A DNA stretch of 33,605 bases from Rhodovibrionaceae bacterium (GTDB lineage: Bacteria > Pseudomonadota > Alphaproteobacteria > Kiloniellales > DSM-21159), in the NCBI GenBank assembly GCA_028285215.1, contig JANQPZ010000158.1, positions 1 through 33,605 on the forward strand, written 5' to 3'. The position numbers and the translations under genes were made by a program. The notes under the pieces are model-generated. The model worked only from the letters and a program-made list of their open reading frames with translations, was not told the DNA's origin and made no database searches. Below, piece after piece: positions 7,929 through 15,538 of the stretch. How positions within the stretch are numbered: the stretch's first letter is position 1; every line of letters starts with the position of its first letter.

Positions 7929-8972
7929 ATGACTCTGATGACGACGTTCAAGGCGGCTGCCCTCGCGGCCGCGGCGGTCGCAACGGCCTTCGTCGCCGCG
8001 CCGACGCCGGCCGATGCGCAGGACACGGTTCGCTGGCGCGTGCAAAGCCATTGGCCCAACGCCTCCAGCTCCTTCTCCGATAGCCTGGAGCGACTTAAGA
8101 CAACCCTGGAGACCCGCACGGACGGTCGCTTCGTGCTGCAGCTTCACGAAGCCGGAGCGCTGTTCCCGGCCAGAGAGATCTTCAGCGCCGTCAGCCGCGG
8201 GGTGATCGAGATGGGGACCATCTCGCCGGCCTACATCCGCGACCGCGTCTCCGTCGCAGGCATCGCCTCCGGCCTCCCCTTCGCCTTCCGGAACACCTGG
8301 GAAGCCGCCTACTTCCACAAGAACCTCGGCTTCGAGGAGATGATCCGGGCCGAGGTCGCGGAGCATGGGGTCTTCTATGCCACCGACAAGGTCTACCCGA
8401 CCGAGATGGTCGTGAAGTCGCCGATCGAGTCGTTGGCCGACTTCGAAAGCCTGAAGATCCGTTCGTCCGGAGCGTTGCAGGAATTCCTGACCGAGGCCGG
8501 TGCAGCCGCCACCTATCTGCCCGGCCCGGAACTCTATCCGGCTCTGGCGACGGGCGTGGTCGACGGCGCTCACTGGGGCGCGGTCCAGGGCGCCAAGTCG
8601 ATGGGGCTCTACGAAGTCGCGAAGTATCACGTCCACCCGGCGCTCAACATCGCCGGAACCGACGCCTTCGTGATCTCTCAAGATGCCCTCGACGCGCTGC
8701 CCGAGGACCTTCGCGACATTCTCCTCAATGCGCTCGAGGAGCAGTTCTGGTTCCGGACCAACGAGTACACCTACAAGGAACAGATTGCCCTGGCCGCCGC
8801 AAAGGCCGAGCAGGGTGTTCAGGTCACCCGCCTGCCCGACGAGGTCGCCCAGCACCTCGCCGCCGCCGCGACGGCGGCCTGGGAGAAGGAGGCCGAAAAG
8901 AGCGAGATGGCTGCCGAAGCCCTGGAGAAGCTCAAGTCCTTCCTGGCCGACCTGGGCCACATCGAGCGCTAG
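7929..8972 (+). CDS. dctP: TRAP transporter substrate-binding protein, DctP family
   Basis: Periplasmic extracytoplasmic solute receptor of a tripartite ATP-independent transporter, 347 residues. A signal peptide is clear: MTLMTTFKAA, an Ala-rich hydrophobic core and cleavage after ADA-Q near residue 30. The mature part begins with the family-typical RWRVQSHWPNASS and contains YPTEMVVKSPIESLADFESLKIRSSG, the segment carrying the conserved receptor Arg that salt-bridges a substrate carboxylate. Next comes GVVDGAHWGAV, typical of DctP receptors. The substrate is therefore probably a carboxylate, but its identity cannot be read. It is the first gene of the only plus-strand operon, with GGGAGGA eight bases before the ATG. 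Confidence 0.92.
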   Translation: MTLMTTFKAAALAAAAVATAFVAAPTPADAQDTVRWRVQSHWPNASSSFSDSLERLKTTLETRTDGRFVLQLHEAGALFPAREIFSAVSRGVIEMGTISPAYIRDRVSVAGIASGLPFAFRNTWEAAYFHKNLGFEEMIRAEVAEHGVFYATDKVYPTEMVVKSPIESLADFESLKIRSSGALQEFLTEAGAAATYLPGPELYPALATGVVDGAHWGAVQGAKSMGLYEVAKYHVHPALNIAGTDAFVISQDALDALPEDLRDILLNALEEQFWFRTNEYTYKEQIALAAAKAEQGVQVTRLPDEVAQHLAAAATAAWEKEAEKSEMAAEALEKLKSFLADLGHIER

Positions 8973-8988
8973 CGCCGCGCACCGCATT

Positions 8989-9018
8989 GCCCCGGTCCGC
9001 TTGCTGGCGGACCGGGGC
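8989..9018 (+). other. Strong stem-loop between dctP and dctQ
   Basis: Perfect 12-base arms GCCCCGGTCCGC (8989-9000) and GCGGACCGGGGC (9007-9018) around a six-base loop, 16 bases after the dctP stop. It is followed by GGTCTTTG and not by a long T-run, so complete termination is unlikely. Hairpins at this place in binding-protein-dependent transport operons commonly protect the upstream message or attenuate readthrough, giving more receptor than permease. That role is inferred from position. Confidence 0.65.
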
Positions 9019-9079
9019 GGTCTTTGCCGTGCCGGCGGTTCCGCACCGCCGTCCGTCTTCCGCCCGTAGGAGCAACGCC

Positions 9080-9625
9080 ATGCGTGTCTTCTCCCGCTAC
9101 GTCGAGGCGGTTACCGCCCTCAACAATCGGATCGGACATCTGAGCGCGTTCCTGGTGATTCCGATTTTCCTCCTGCTCCTGCTGGAGGTCGGCCTGCGCT
9201 ATCTCGCGGGCTCTCCAACCGTCTGGACGAACGAGTTGGCCCAGATGCTGTTCGGCGCCTACGTGCTACTCGCCGGCGGATTCCTGCTGGCCAACGGCGG
9301 ACACGCCAACGTGGACATCCTGCACGGCCGGTTTCGGCCGCGTCAGCGTGCCGCCGTCGACGTTTTCACATCGACCCTCATGTTCGCGTTCGTCGGGGCG
9401 CTGCTCTACTTCAGCAGCTCGATGGCCTGGGAGTCCGTCAGTCGGCTGGAGCACTCCATGTCGGCCTGGAACCCGCCCGTTTGGCCGCTGAGGCTGTTGA
9501 TCCCCATAGCCACCGCGCTTCTCCTGTTGCAGGGCCTGGCCAAGCTGATCGTCGATCTGCAGATCCTCTTCGGCAGGACACCACCGCAGTCGGCCGGAAC
9601 CCTGTCGGCGGAGGACGCCTCTTGA
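9080..9625 (+). CDS. dctQ: TRAP transporter small permease, DctQ family
   Basis: Small membrane subunit of the TRAP transporter, 181 residues. Four hydrophobic segments are visible: around residues 20-40 (LSAFLVIPIFLLLLLEVGLR), 55-75 (QMLFGAYVLLAGGFLLANG), 95-115 (TSTLMFAFVGALLYFSSS) and 135-160 (PPVWPLRLLIPIATALLLLQ). The motif NELAQMLFGAYVLLAG and the HANVDILHGRF loop are typical of DctQ. I chose the ATG at 9080 because TAGGAG lies just upstream and because an earlier in-frame start would run into the dctP-dctQ hairpin. It ends in a four-base TTGA overlap with the large permease gene. Confidence 0.9.
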   Translation: MRVFSRYVEAVTALNNRIGHLSAFLVIPIFLLLLLEVGLRYLAGSPTVWTNELAQMLFGAYVLLAGGFLLANGGHANVDILHGRFRPRQRAAVDVFTSTLMFAFVGALLYFSSSMAWESVSRLEHSMSAWNPPVWPLRLLIPIATALLLLQGLAKLIVDLQILFGRTPPQSAGTLSAEDAS

Positions 9626-10932
9626 GCCTGGAGCTGCTGACCGTCGCCTTCTTCGGGGCGCTGATCTTCTTCCTTCTGCTTGGGCTGCCGCTGGTCTTCG
9701 TATTGGGCGGCGTTTCCGTGGTGTTTCTCTACTTTACCTGGGGGCCCGGCGCTTTCTTCATGGTCGCGTCGCAGATGTGGGGGAGCATGGGCAGCTTCAC
9801 GCTGCTTGCGATCCCGCTTTTCGTCTTCATGGCGATGGTGTTGGAGCGCGCCGGCGTGGCCCAAAGCCTCTATACCATGATGCACCTCTGGTGGGGCGGC
9901 GTACGCGGCGGCCTCGCCATCGGTACAGTCGGCATCTGCGCCATCTTCGGCGCAATGTGCGGCATCAGCGGCGCGGCCGTGGTGACGATGGGCACCATCG
10001 CTTTGCCCCGCATGCTGGAGCGCAAGTACGACAAGGAACTGGCGCTCGGCTGCATCAACGCGGGCGGCGGCTTCGGCATTCTGATCCCGCCGTCGATCAT
10101 CATGATCCTCTACTCGCTCATCACCGGCACGTCGGTCGGCAAGCTGTTCGCAGCCGGCGTGCTGCCCGGCCTGTTGCTGCTGGTCCTGATCTCCGGCTAC
10201 ATCGCCATCCGCTGCCGATTGCAGCCGCACCTCGGCCCGGCCCTGCCACCCGACGAGCGCGGGACCTGGAGTGAGAAGCTGGTCGCACTGCGGGCCGTGG
10301 CACTGCCGATGCTGATCGTCGTCATGGTGCTCGGCTCGATCATGGGCGGCGTTGCCACGCCGACCGAGGCCGCAGCCCTGGGCGTCGCCGGCGCCCTCTT
10401 CTCTGCAGCGGTGCACCGACAGCTGAGTTGGGGCATGATCCGCGAGGCCAGCCTGCGCACCTTCCGCCTGACCGGCATGATCGTCTGGATCCTCTTCGCC
10501 GCTCACGCCTTCAGTTCCGCCTATCAGGGCATGGGCGCGCAGGATCTGGTGCAAGACCTGGTCTCGGGCATTCCCGGCGGGCCTTGGGCGACGATCATCC
10601 TGTTTCAGGTCGTGATCTTCTTCATGGCCATGGTGCTCGATCCGCTGGGCATCATGCTGATCACGCTGCCGGTGTTCCTGCCGGTGGTGGTGGCCATGGG
10701 TTTCGACCCCGTGTGGTTCGGAATTCTCTTCATCATCAACATGGAGATCGGCTACATGACGCCGCCCTTCGGCTTCAATCTCTTCTACCTGAAGGGCATC
10801 GTGCCGCCGTCGATCAAGATGGGCGACATCTACCGGTCGGTGGTGCCCTACGTGGCGGTGATGATTCTGGCGATGGCCATTGTGATGGTCTTTCCCGAGA
10901 TCGCCATCTGGCTGCCAGGCGTGCTCTTCTGA
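9622..10932 (+). CDS. dctM: TRAP transporter large permease, DctM family
   Basis: Large membrane subunit that carries the ion-coupled transport path, 436 residues, the usual length for DctM. Many transmembrane segments are visible, with family motifs such as AIFGAMCGISGAAVVTMG, NAGGGFGILIPPSIIMILYS, TPTEAAALGVAGAL, and near the end NMEIGYMTPPFGFNLFYLKG. I place the start at the TTG at 9622. GGAGG lies seven bases upstream, the TTG overlaps the dctQ stop (TTGA), and the protein then begins right before the first membrane helix. A longer frame starting inside dctQ gives a polar non-family leader. The TTG start and overlap imply translational coupling to dctQ. Confidence 0.92.
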   Translation: MSLELLTVAFFGALIFFLLLGLPLVFVLGGVSVVFLYFTWGPGAFFMVASQMWGSMGSFTLLAIPLFVFMAMVLERAGVAQSLYTMMHLWWGGVRGGLAIGTVGICAIFGAMCGISGAAVVTMGTIALPRMLERKYDKELALGCINAGGGFGILIPPSIIMILYSLITGTSVGKLFAAGVLPGLLLLVLISGYIAIRCRLQPHLGPALPPDERGTWSEKLVALRAVALPMLIVVMVLGSIMGGVATPTEAAALGVAGALFSAAVHRQLSWGMIREASLRTFRLTGMIVWILFAAHAFSSAYQGMGAQDLVQDLVSGIPGGPWATIILFQVVIFFMAMVLDPLGIMLITLPVFLPVVVAMGFDPVWFGILFIINMEIGYMTPPFGFNLFYLKGIVPPSIKMGDIYRSVVPYVAVMILAMAIVMVFPEIAIWLPGVLF

Positions 10933-10943
10933 GCGAGGCTGAG

Positions 10944-11462
10944 ATGAACGACAGACGGCCGACGCGGATCGGCGATGACGAAGGCACTCAGGGTCTCCTG
11001 GGCGAAGCACCGGTTGGCTTCCAGGTCACCCTCGGCTTCCAGGTCGCCGAGTGGAGCGACGGCCACTGCGTGTTGGCGCTGGAGGTCGACGAACGCCACA
11101 CCAACCGCAGCGGCGTTCTGCACGGCGGCGTGATCGCCTCGTTGCTCGACCAGTCCATGAGCCTGAGCGGACTCTATTGTCCCTATCCCGACCGCGTTCG
11201 CCGCTCCGTCACGCTCTCGATGAGCACCAACTTCACCGGTCAATGCAGCAGCGGGACGGTACGTGCGGTGGGTCGACTGCAGGCACGGGGACGGCGGATC
11301 TACTCCTGCAGCGGCGAGGTGCTGGGCCCGGACGGCAGCCTGCTAGGCATCGGCGCCGGCACCTTCCGCCTGCGCCGCGGCAGCGAGACACTGGAGGGGG
11401 TTCCTCGGGATTCCGCTCCACTGCACGCCGACCAGACACAACAGCAGGAGAGCGCGCCATGA
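10944..11462 (+). CDS. PaaI family hotdog thioesterase (thioesterase 1)
   Basis: Predicted acyl-CoA thioesterase, 172 residues, single hotdog domain. The active-site segment NRSGVLHGGVIASLLDQSMS (about residues 53-72) shows the HGG turn and the helix with the catalytic Asp expected in PaaI-type enzymes. TLSMSTNFTGQ and GRRIYSCSGEVLGPDG are the later beta strands. It starts 12 bases after dctM and ends in an ATGA overlap with the aldolase-like gene. It is a clear paralogue of the thioesterase at 28279-28743. A likely role is release of CoA from stalled or over-accumulated pathway intermediates. The last ~25 residues are a polar tail without family similarity. Confidence 0.9.
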   Translation: MNDRRPTRIGDDEGTQGLLGEAPVGFQVTLGFQVAEWSDGHCVLALEVDERHTNRSGVLHGGVIASLLDQSMSLSGLYCPYPDRVRRSVTLSMSTNFTGQCSSGTVRAVGRLQARGRRIYSCSGEVLGPDGSLLGIGAGTFRLRRGSETLEGVPRDSAPLHADQTQQQESAP

Positions 11463-12226
11463 GTGAACTTCCACAACAGCGGCCGCCGGCCGGGATCGGT
11501 GCGGAGGAGTGGGCGGTTCGTGTCGACCTTGCCGCCTGCTACCGCCTGATCGCTCACTACGGCTGGGATGATCTGATCTTCACCCATCTGTCGGCGCGGG
11601 TGCCCGGTCCCGAGCATCACTTTCTGATCAATCCCTACGGCGCCCTGTTCGAGGAGATCACCGCCTCCTCCCTGGTAAAGGTCGATCAGGATGGACAGGC
11701 CGTCGGTCCCGAGGCCGAACGGCAGCGCATCAATCCGGCCGGCTTCACCATCCACAGCGCCGTTCACATGGCGCGCTCCGACGCCCAGGCGGTGATCCAC
11801 CTGCACTGCGCGCCGGGCGTCGCCGTCTCCGCCCAGGCCGCCGGTTTGCTGCCGCTGAGCCAGACGGCGATGCTGGTCCGAGGACACATCGCCTTCCACG
11901 AGTACGAAGGCGTCGCGCTGGACCTGGAGGAGCGGGAGCGGCTGATCCGAGACTTGGGCGACAGGAAGTGCCTGCTGCTGCGCAACCACGGCACGCTGAC
12001 CGTCGGCGAGAGCGTGGCCGAGGCCTTCATCTGGACCTACTACCTGATCAAGGCCTGCGAGATTCAGATCGCCGCACTGGGCGGCGGAACCCCGCTGCAC
12101 TTGCCACCGGAGGCGGCGATCGACACCACCCATGCGCAGTCCGAAGGCCTTCCGCGGGTCGGCGGCCTGGCCTGGAAAGCACTGCGCCGGCTGCTCGACC
12201 GGAAAGACCCAAGCTACGCAAGCTGA
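11459..12226 (+). CDS. Class II aldolase/adducin family protein
   Basis: 255 residues with the fold of L-fuculose-phosphate aldolase. The zinc ligands seen are His114 and His116 (IHLHCAP) and His177 (LLLRNHGTLTVG). At the position of the catalytic Glu of FucA (Glu73, in a S-S-E-W context) this protein has NPAGFTIH (92-99), so that Glu appears to be absent. This is the adducin-like version of the family, whose reaction is usually unknown. It could be a decarboxylase, an epimerase-like enzyme or a non-catalytic protein, so I do not assign a reaction. It is the last gene of the dctPQM operon and overlaps the thioesterase stop by four bases. It converges with the next operon only nine bases from its stop, with no clear terminator between. 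Confidence 0.87.
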   Translation: MSELPQQRPPAGIGAEEWAVRVDLAACYRLIAHYGWDDLIFTHLSARVPGPEHHFLINPYGALFEEITASSLVKVDQDGQAVGPEAERQRINPAGFTIHSAVHMARSDAQAVIHLHCAPGVAVSAQAAGLLPLSQTAMLVRGHIAFHEYEGVALDLEERERLIRDLGDRKCLLLRNHGTLTVGESVAEAFIWTYYLIKACEIQIAALGGGTPLHLPPEAAIDTTHAQSEGLPRVGGLAWKALRRLLDRKDPSYAS

Positions 12227-12235
12227 CCCGCCGCT

Positions 12236-13207
12236 TCAGGCCGCTTGTGCGGCAGCCCGCAAGCGCAGCAGGCCGTACAGCGTGCGCAGATGCGGCACTG
12301 GCGTCGCATGACGCTCCGCAGCGCGGACGACGTTGCCGAGAATCGCCTCGGTCTCCAAAGGTCGTCCGGCCAGGAAATCGAGTGCCATGCTGGTCCTATA
12401 GGCCGGCATGTCGCGGGTGTTGGCCAAGCTGGCGGAGACCAGAGGCTCCGGCAAAGGGTGGCCTTCGGCGGCGGCAACGTCGCAAACTTCCTGCATCAGG
12501 CTTCGCAGCAGCGGTTCGTCCCCCGCCAGCAGGCGACGCGTATCGGCGCCGCCGGCCAGCACCGACATCGGATTGAAGGCAGCGTTCCAGACGCATTTCC
12601 GCCAGCGCTCCGTCACCACTTCGTCGGTCAGCTTTCCTGCCATGCCCCCCGCCTCCAGCAGCGCGGCAAAACGATGGCTGGCCGGACCGATACCGCGTGG
12701 ATAGTCTCCCAAAACCAATCGACCGAAGGCCTGATGCTGTACGCAGCCGGGCGCCGTGCGCCGAGCCCCGACAAAGGCGATGCCGCTGATCAGCGGTGCC
12801 TGCGGGAAAGCCGCGGCGATCGGTGCCTCGATGTCGATGCCGTTTTCGATCAGAACGATGGCGGTGGCCGAGCCGACGGCCGGCGCGATCAAGGCGGCAC
12901 GGTCGAGATCGTCCAGCACCTTGACGGCGAGGACCAGATAGTCCGGTCCGCCCCCTCCGCCAGTCGCGGCGGCATCGACCGTCTCATAAACAGCCGTTGG
13001 CCGAAAGGAGAGGTCGCCTAAGGGACTGTCGATCCGATAGCCTTCGGCGCGCACAACCTCGGCATCGGAGCGAGCGACCACCTCGACAGTTGCGCCGCCG
13101 CGATGCAGCAACGCGCCGTAGAAGGCGCCGACGGCACCGGCGCCGACAATCAAGACGCGCGGCGCTGCGGTGGTCTTTTCGAGCGGTGTCTGGGAGTCGG
13201 ACGTCAT
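12236..13207 (-). CDS. Ketopantoate reductase (ApbA/PanE) family protein
   Basis: NAD(P)-dependent reductase of the 2-dehydropantoate 2-reductase family, 323 residues. The Rossmann motif VLIVGAGAVGAFYGALL is at 18-34, followed by LVLAVKVLDD and the C-terminal helical domain with ERWRKCVWNAAFNPMSVLAGG, which holds the conserved Lys and Asn pair of the family. The ATG at 13207 directly precedes the family core; earlier in-frame starts run into the preceding reductase gene. The setting, at the end of a beta-oxidation operon, argues against a housekeeping pantothenate role. It may instead reduce a 2-oxo acid or oxidise a 2-hydroxy acid of the pathway. Several catabolic loci carry such paralogues. 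The substrate is unknown. Confidence 0.88.
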   Translation of the reverse strand: MTSDSQTPLEKTTAAPRVLIVGAGAVGAFYGALLHRGGATVEVVARSDAEVVRAEGYRIDSPLGDLSFRPTAVYETVDAAATGGGGGPDYLVLAVKVLDDLDRAALIAPAVGSATAIVLIENGIDIEAPIAAAFPQAPLISGIAFVGARRTAPGCVQHQAFGRLVLGDYPRGIGPASHRFAALLEAGGMAGKLTDEVVTERWRKCVWNAAFNPMSVLAGGADTRRLLAGDEPLLRSLMQEVCDVAAAEGHPLPEPLVSASLANTRDMPAYRTSMALDFLAGRPLETEAILGNVVRAAERHATPVPHLRTLYGLLRLRAAAQAA

Positions 13208-13217
13208 ACCGAAGCCA

Positions 13218-14267
13218 TCAGGTAGGCGGAAGAGTCGGATCCGCCCCGACCTGGACCAGCAGTTTGCCGCGGTTCCGGCCCTCCAGTAGCCCCTGGAACG
13301 CATCGATGGCGGAGTCCAGGCCCTGGACCAGATCCTCGCGGTAGCGGAGCTGACCCGATCGGAGCCACCCGCCCATGTCTCTCAGGAAGTCGTCCAGACG
13401 GTCGGCATGGTCGGAGACGATGAAGCCGCGCAGAGTCAGACGCCGCACCAGTACCAGCCCCATGGTCCGGACCAACGGACTGGCGCCACCTTCTACCCCG
13501 CCACTCGAGGCGGCGTTGTTGTAGTGAGCAATTCGGCCGCAGACCGGGATCCGGCCGAAGTCGTTCATCAGCGGCAGAACCGCATCGAACACCGCGCCGC
13601 CGACATTCTCGAAGTAAACGTCCACCCCCTCGGCACAGGCCTTGGCGAGCTGCTCGGCGAAGTCGGAGGCCCGATAGTTAACCGCGGCGTCGAACCCGAG
13701 TTCCTCGACGACGTAAGCGCATTTGTCGGCGGCGCCGGCAATGCCGACGACCCGGCAGCCCTTCAGCTTCGCGATCTGCCCGACCACCTGCCCGACCGCG
13801 CCGGCGGCAGCCGAAACCACGACTGTCTCACCGGGCTGCGGACGGCCGTGATCGAGCAAGCCGACATAGGCAGTGAGACCCGGCATCCCCATCACGCCCA
13901 AGGCCGTGGTGATCGGCGCCGCCTTGGGATCGAGTTTGCGCAAACCGCTTCCGTCGGACAGCGCATGAGTCTGCCAGCCCGTCGCCGCCAGCACGAGGTC
14001 GCCCTCGGCAAAGCCGTCCCGATGACTTTCCATCACTTCGCAGACCGTACCGCCGACCATCGGCGCGCCCAGCTCCACAGGCTGCGCATAGGACTTCCCC
14101 GGATTCATCCGCCCCCGCATGTAGGGGTCCAGCGACAGGTAGACGGTCCGCAGCAACACCTCGCCGGAACCGGGCTGCGGGATGGGCATCGACTCGAGGC
14201 GCAGATGCGTCTCGTCCGGCATGCCATCGGGATGGGCCGTCAGAAGAATGCGTTTGCCGTCGCTCAT
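13218..14267 (-). CDS. NADP-dependent medium-chain oxidoreductase (LTB4 12-hydroxydehydrogenase/CurA-like)
   Basis: Zinc-free medium-chain reductase of 349 residues. The N-terminal SLDPYMRGRMNP is a signature of the leukotriene-B4 12-hydroxydehydrogenase/prostaglandin reductase group. It is followed by the NADP-binding VVSAAAGAVGQVVGQIAKLKG, YFENVGG and CGRIAHYNN. These enzymes reduce alpha,beta-unsaturated ketones or aldehydes at the double bond. In this operon it could reduce a conjugated intermediate that the dehydrogenases cannot handle. The start at 14267 has GGAGG seven bases upstream. It is separated by 84 bases from the acyl-CoA dehydrogenase small subunit. Confidence 0.9.
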   Translation of the reverse strand: MSDGKRILLTAHPDGMPDETHLRLESMPIPQPGSGEVLLRTVYLSLDPYMRGRMNPGKSYAQPVELGAPMVGGTVCEVMESHRDGFAEGDLVLAATGWQTHALSDGSGLRKLDPKAAPITTALGVMGMPGLTAYVGLLDHGRPQPGETVVVSAAAGAVGQVVGQIAKLKGCRVVGIAGAADKCAYVVEELGFDAAVNYRASDFAEQLAKACAEGVDVYFENVGGAVFDAVLPLMNDFGRIPVCGRIAHYNNAASSGGVEGGASPLVRTMGLVLVRRLTLRGFIVSDHADRLDDFLRDMGGWLRSGQLRYREDLVQGLDSAIDAFQGLLEGRNRGKLLVQVGADPTLPPT

Positions 14268-14351
14268 GGCTTGGCCTCCGGGATCGACTCTCTCAGGACG
14301 CAGAAGGTTGGCGAACAGGACCGCCGGGGCGGACGGTGCAATCAGGTGGCG

Positions 14352-15521
14352 TCAGCTCACCGCCGAGAGAGCCGGCGCCGCTGCGGCAGCACGTCCCAGC
14401 GTCACGAAACGCTCCAGGTGATGATCTTCGTCGCCAAGCAGATGGTCGATCATCACCAGCCGCTTGGCGAAGTGCGGCAAGGCATATTCCCAGGTCATGC
14501 CGATACCGCCATGGAGCTGAATCGACTCCTCCGCAATGGTGCGCCCCACCCGGCCGATCAGATTCTTGGCCGCACTGACCGCGCGCTCGCGTTCGTCGCG
14601 CTCCGCCTCCAGCCGGCCGGCAGCCAGAATCGCCATCGAACGCGCCTGCTCCAACTCGCCGCGCAGATCGACCATTCGGTGCTGCAGCACCTGAAAAGAC
14701 CCGATGGCGACGCCGAACTGCTTGCGTTGCTTGAGATAGTCGAGGGTCATGTCGCAGCAGGTCTCCATGGCCCCGACCGCCTCTCCGCAGAGGGCGACGA
14801 TCCCCCGCGCAACGGTCGCCTCGATCGCGAGGAAGGTTTCGCCGGGCGCGCCGAGGACCGCTTCGGCAGGAACGATCACGCCGTCGAGCTCAAGCTCGGC
14901 CGCGCGCAGCCCGTCGATCGTCGGGTAGGCGCGCAGGTTCAGGCCTTTTGCGTCGCTCGGCAGCAGGAACAGGCCGATCCCGGCTTCCTCGTCCGACGCT
15001 CCGGCCGTGCGCGCCGAAATCACCAGATGGTCGGCATCTCCGCCGCACAGAACCACTGACTTGCGGCCGTCCAGGCGCCAGCCCCCCTCCGTCGCGACAG
15101 CGCGCGTCGCGACCTGTTCCAGAGCATAGCGCGAGTCGGGTTCGCCGTGCGCGAAGGCCAGCAGAGTCTCGCCGGCGATCATCGGCTCCAGATAGGCCGC
15201 ACGTTGCGCCGGCGTGCCGAGACGTTCGATCAGACTCCCGGCCAGAACCACGCTGGCCAGATAGGGCTCGAGCAGCAGGCCGCGTCCCAGTTCCTGCATG
15301 ACGGTCATCAACTCGATGCCGCCGCCGCCGAAACCGCCCACCTCCTCGCCGAAGGGCGCGCCGAGCAAACCGAGCTCCGCGAACTCGCGCCAGACGTCAC
15401 GGTCGAAGCCCGCGGCACTCTCAAGCGTCTTCAGGCGCGCCTCGAAGCCGAAGCGCTCGCGGACCAGCCGGGCAACGGTATCGCGGAGCATCGCCTGCTC
15501 CTGGCTGAGGGTGAAACGCAT
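14352..15521 (-). CDS. Acyl-CoA dehydrogenase, small-subunit type (pimeloyl-CoA dehydrogenase PimD-like)
   Basis: FAD-dependent acyl-CoA dehydrogenase fold, 389 residues. The N-terminal domain has WREFAELGLLGAPFGEEVGG, and the C-terminal domain has YLKQRKQFGVAIGSFQVLQH and EESIQLHGGIGMTWEYALPH, typical of the family. The end reads LLGDEDHHLERFV, without the Y-E-G-T motif of ordinary single-gene enzymes. Its immediate neighbour (17-base gap) is a large-subunit-type dehydrogenase. Such pairs form hetero-oligomers in the pimeloyl-CoA (PimC/PimD) and steroid side-chain dehydrogenases. I infer an alpha/beta enzyme that acts on a substituted or dicarboxylic acyl-CoA. Confidence 0.88.
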   Translation of the reverse strand: MRFTLSQEQAMLRDTVARLVRERFGFEARLKTLESAAGFDRDVWREFAELGLLGAPFGEEVGGFGGGGIELMTVMQELGRGLLLEPYLASVVLAGSLIERLGTPAQRAAYLEPMIAGETLLAFAHGEPDSRYALEQVATRAVATEGGWRLDGRKSVVLCGGDADHLVISARTAGASDEEAGIGLFLLPSDAKGLNLRAYPTIDGLRAAELELDGVIVPAEAVLGAPGETFLAIEATVARGIVALCGEAVGAMETCCDMTLDYLKQRKQFGVAIGSFQVLQHRMVDLRGELEQARSMAILAAGRLEAERDERERAVSAAKNLIGRVGRTIAEESIQLHGGIGMTWEYALPHFAKRLVMIDHLLGDEDHHLERFVTLGRAAAAAPALSAVS

Positions 15522-15538
15522 GCTTCAGATCTCCCGCG

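Noticed and set aside
9406..11010. 534-codon minus-strand frame with His/Asp/Glu-rich content
   Set aside because: It is the complement of the hydrophobic DctQ/DctM genes; the odd composition is what antisense of membrane helices gives.
12227..12235. Bidirectional terminator between the convergent aldolase-like and ketopantoate-reductase-like genes
   Set aside because: Only nine bases separate the stop codons and I see no stem followed by a T-run across this junction.
12236..13207. panE for pantothenate synthesis
   Set aside because: Family is right but the position inside a catabolic operon and lack of other pantothenate genes make a housekeeping role unlikely, so no gene symbol was given.
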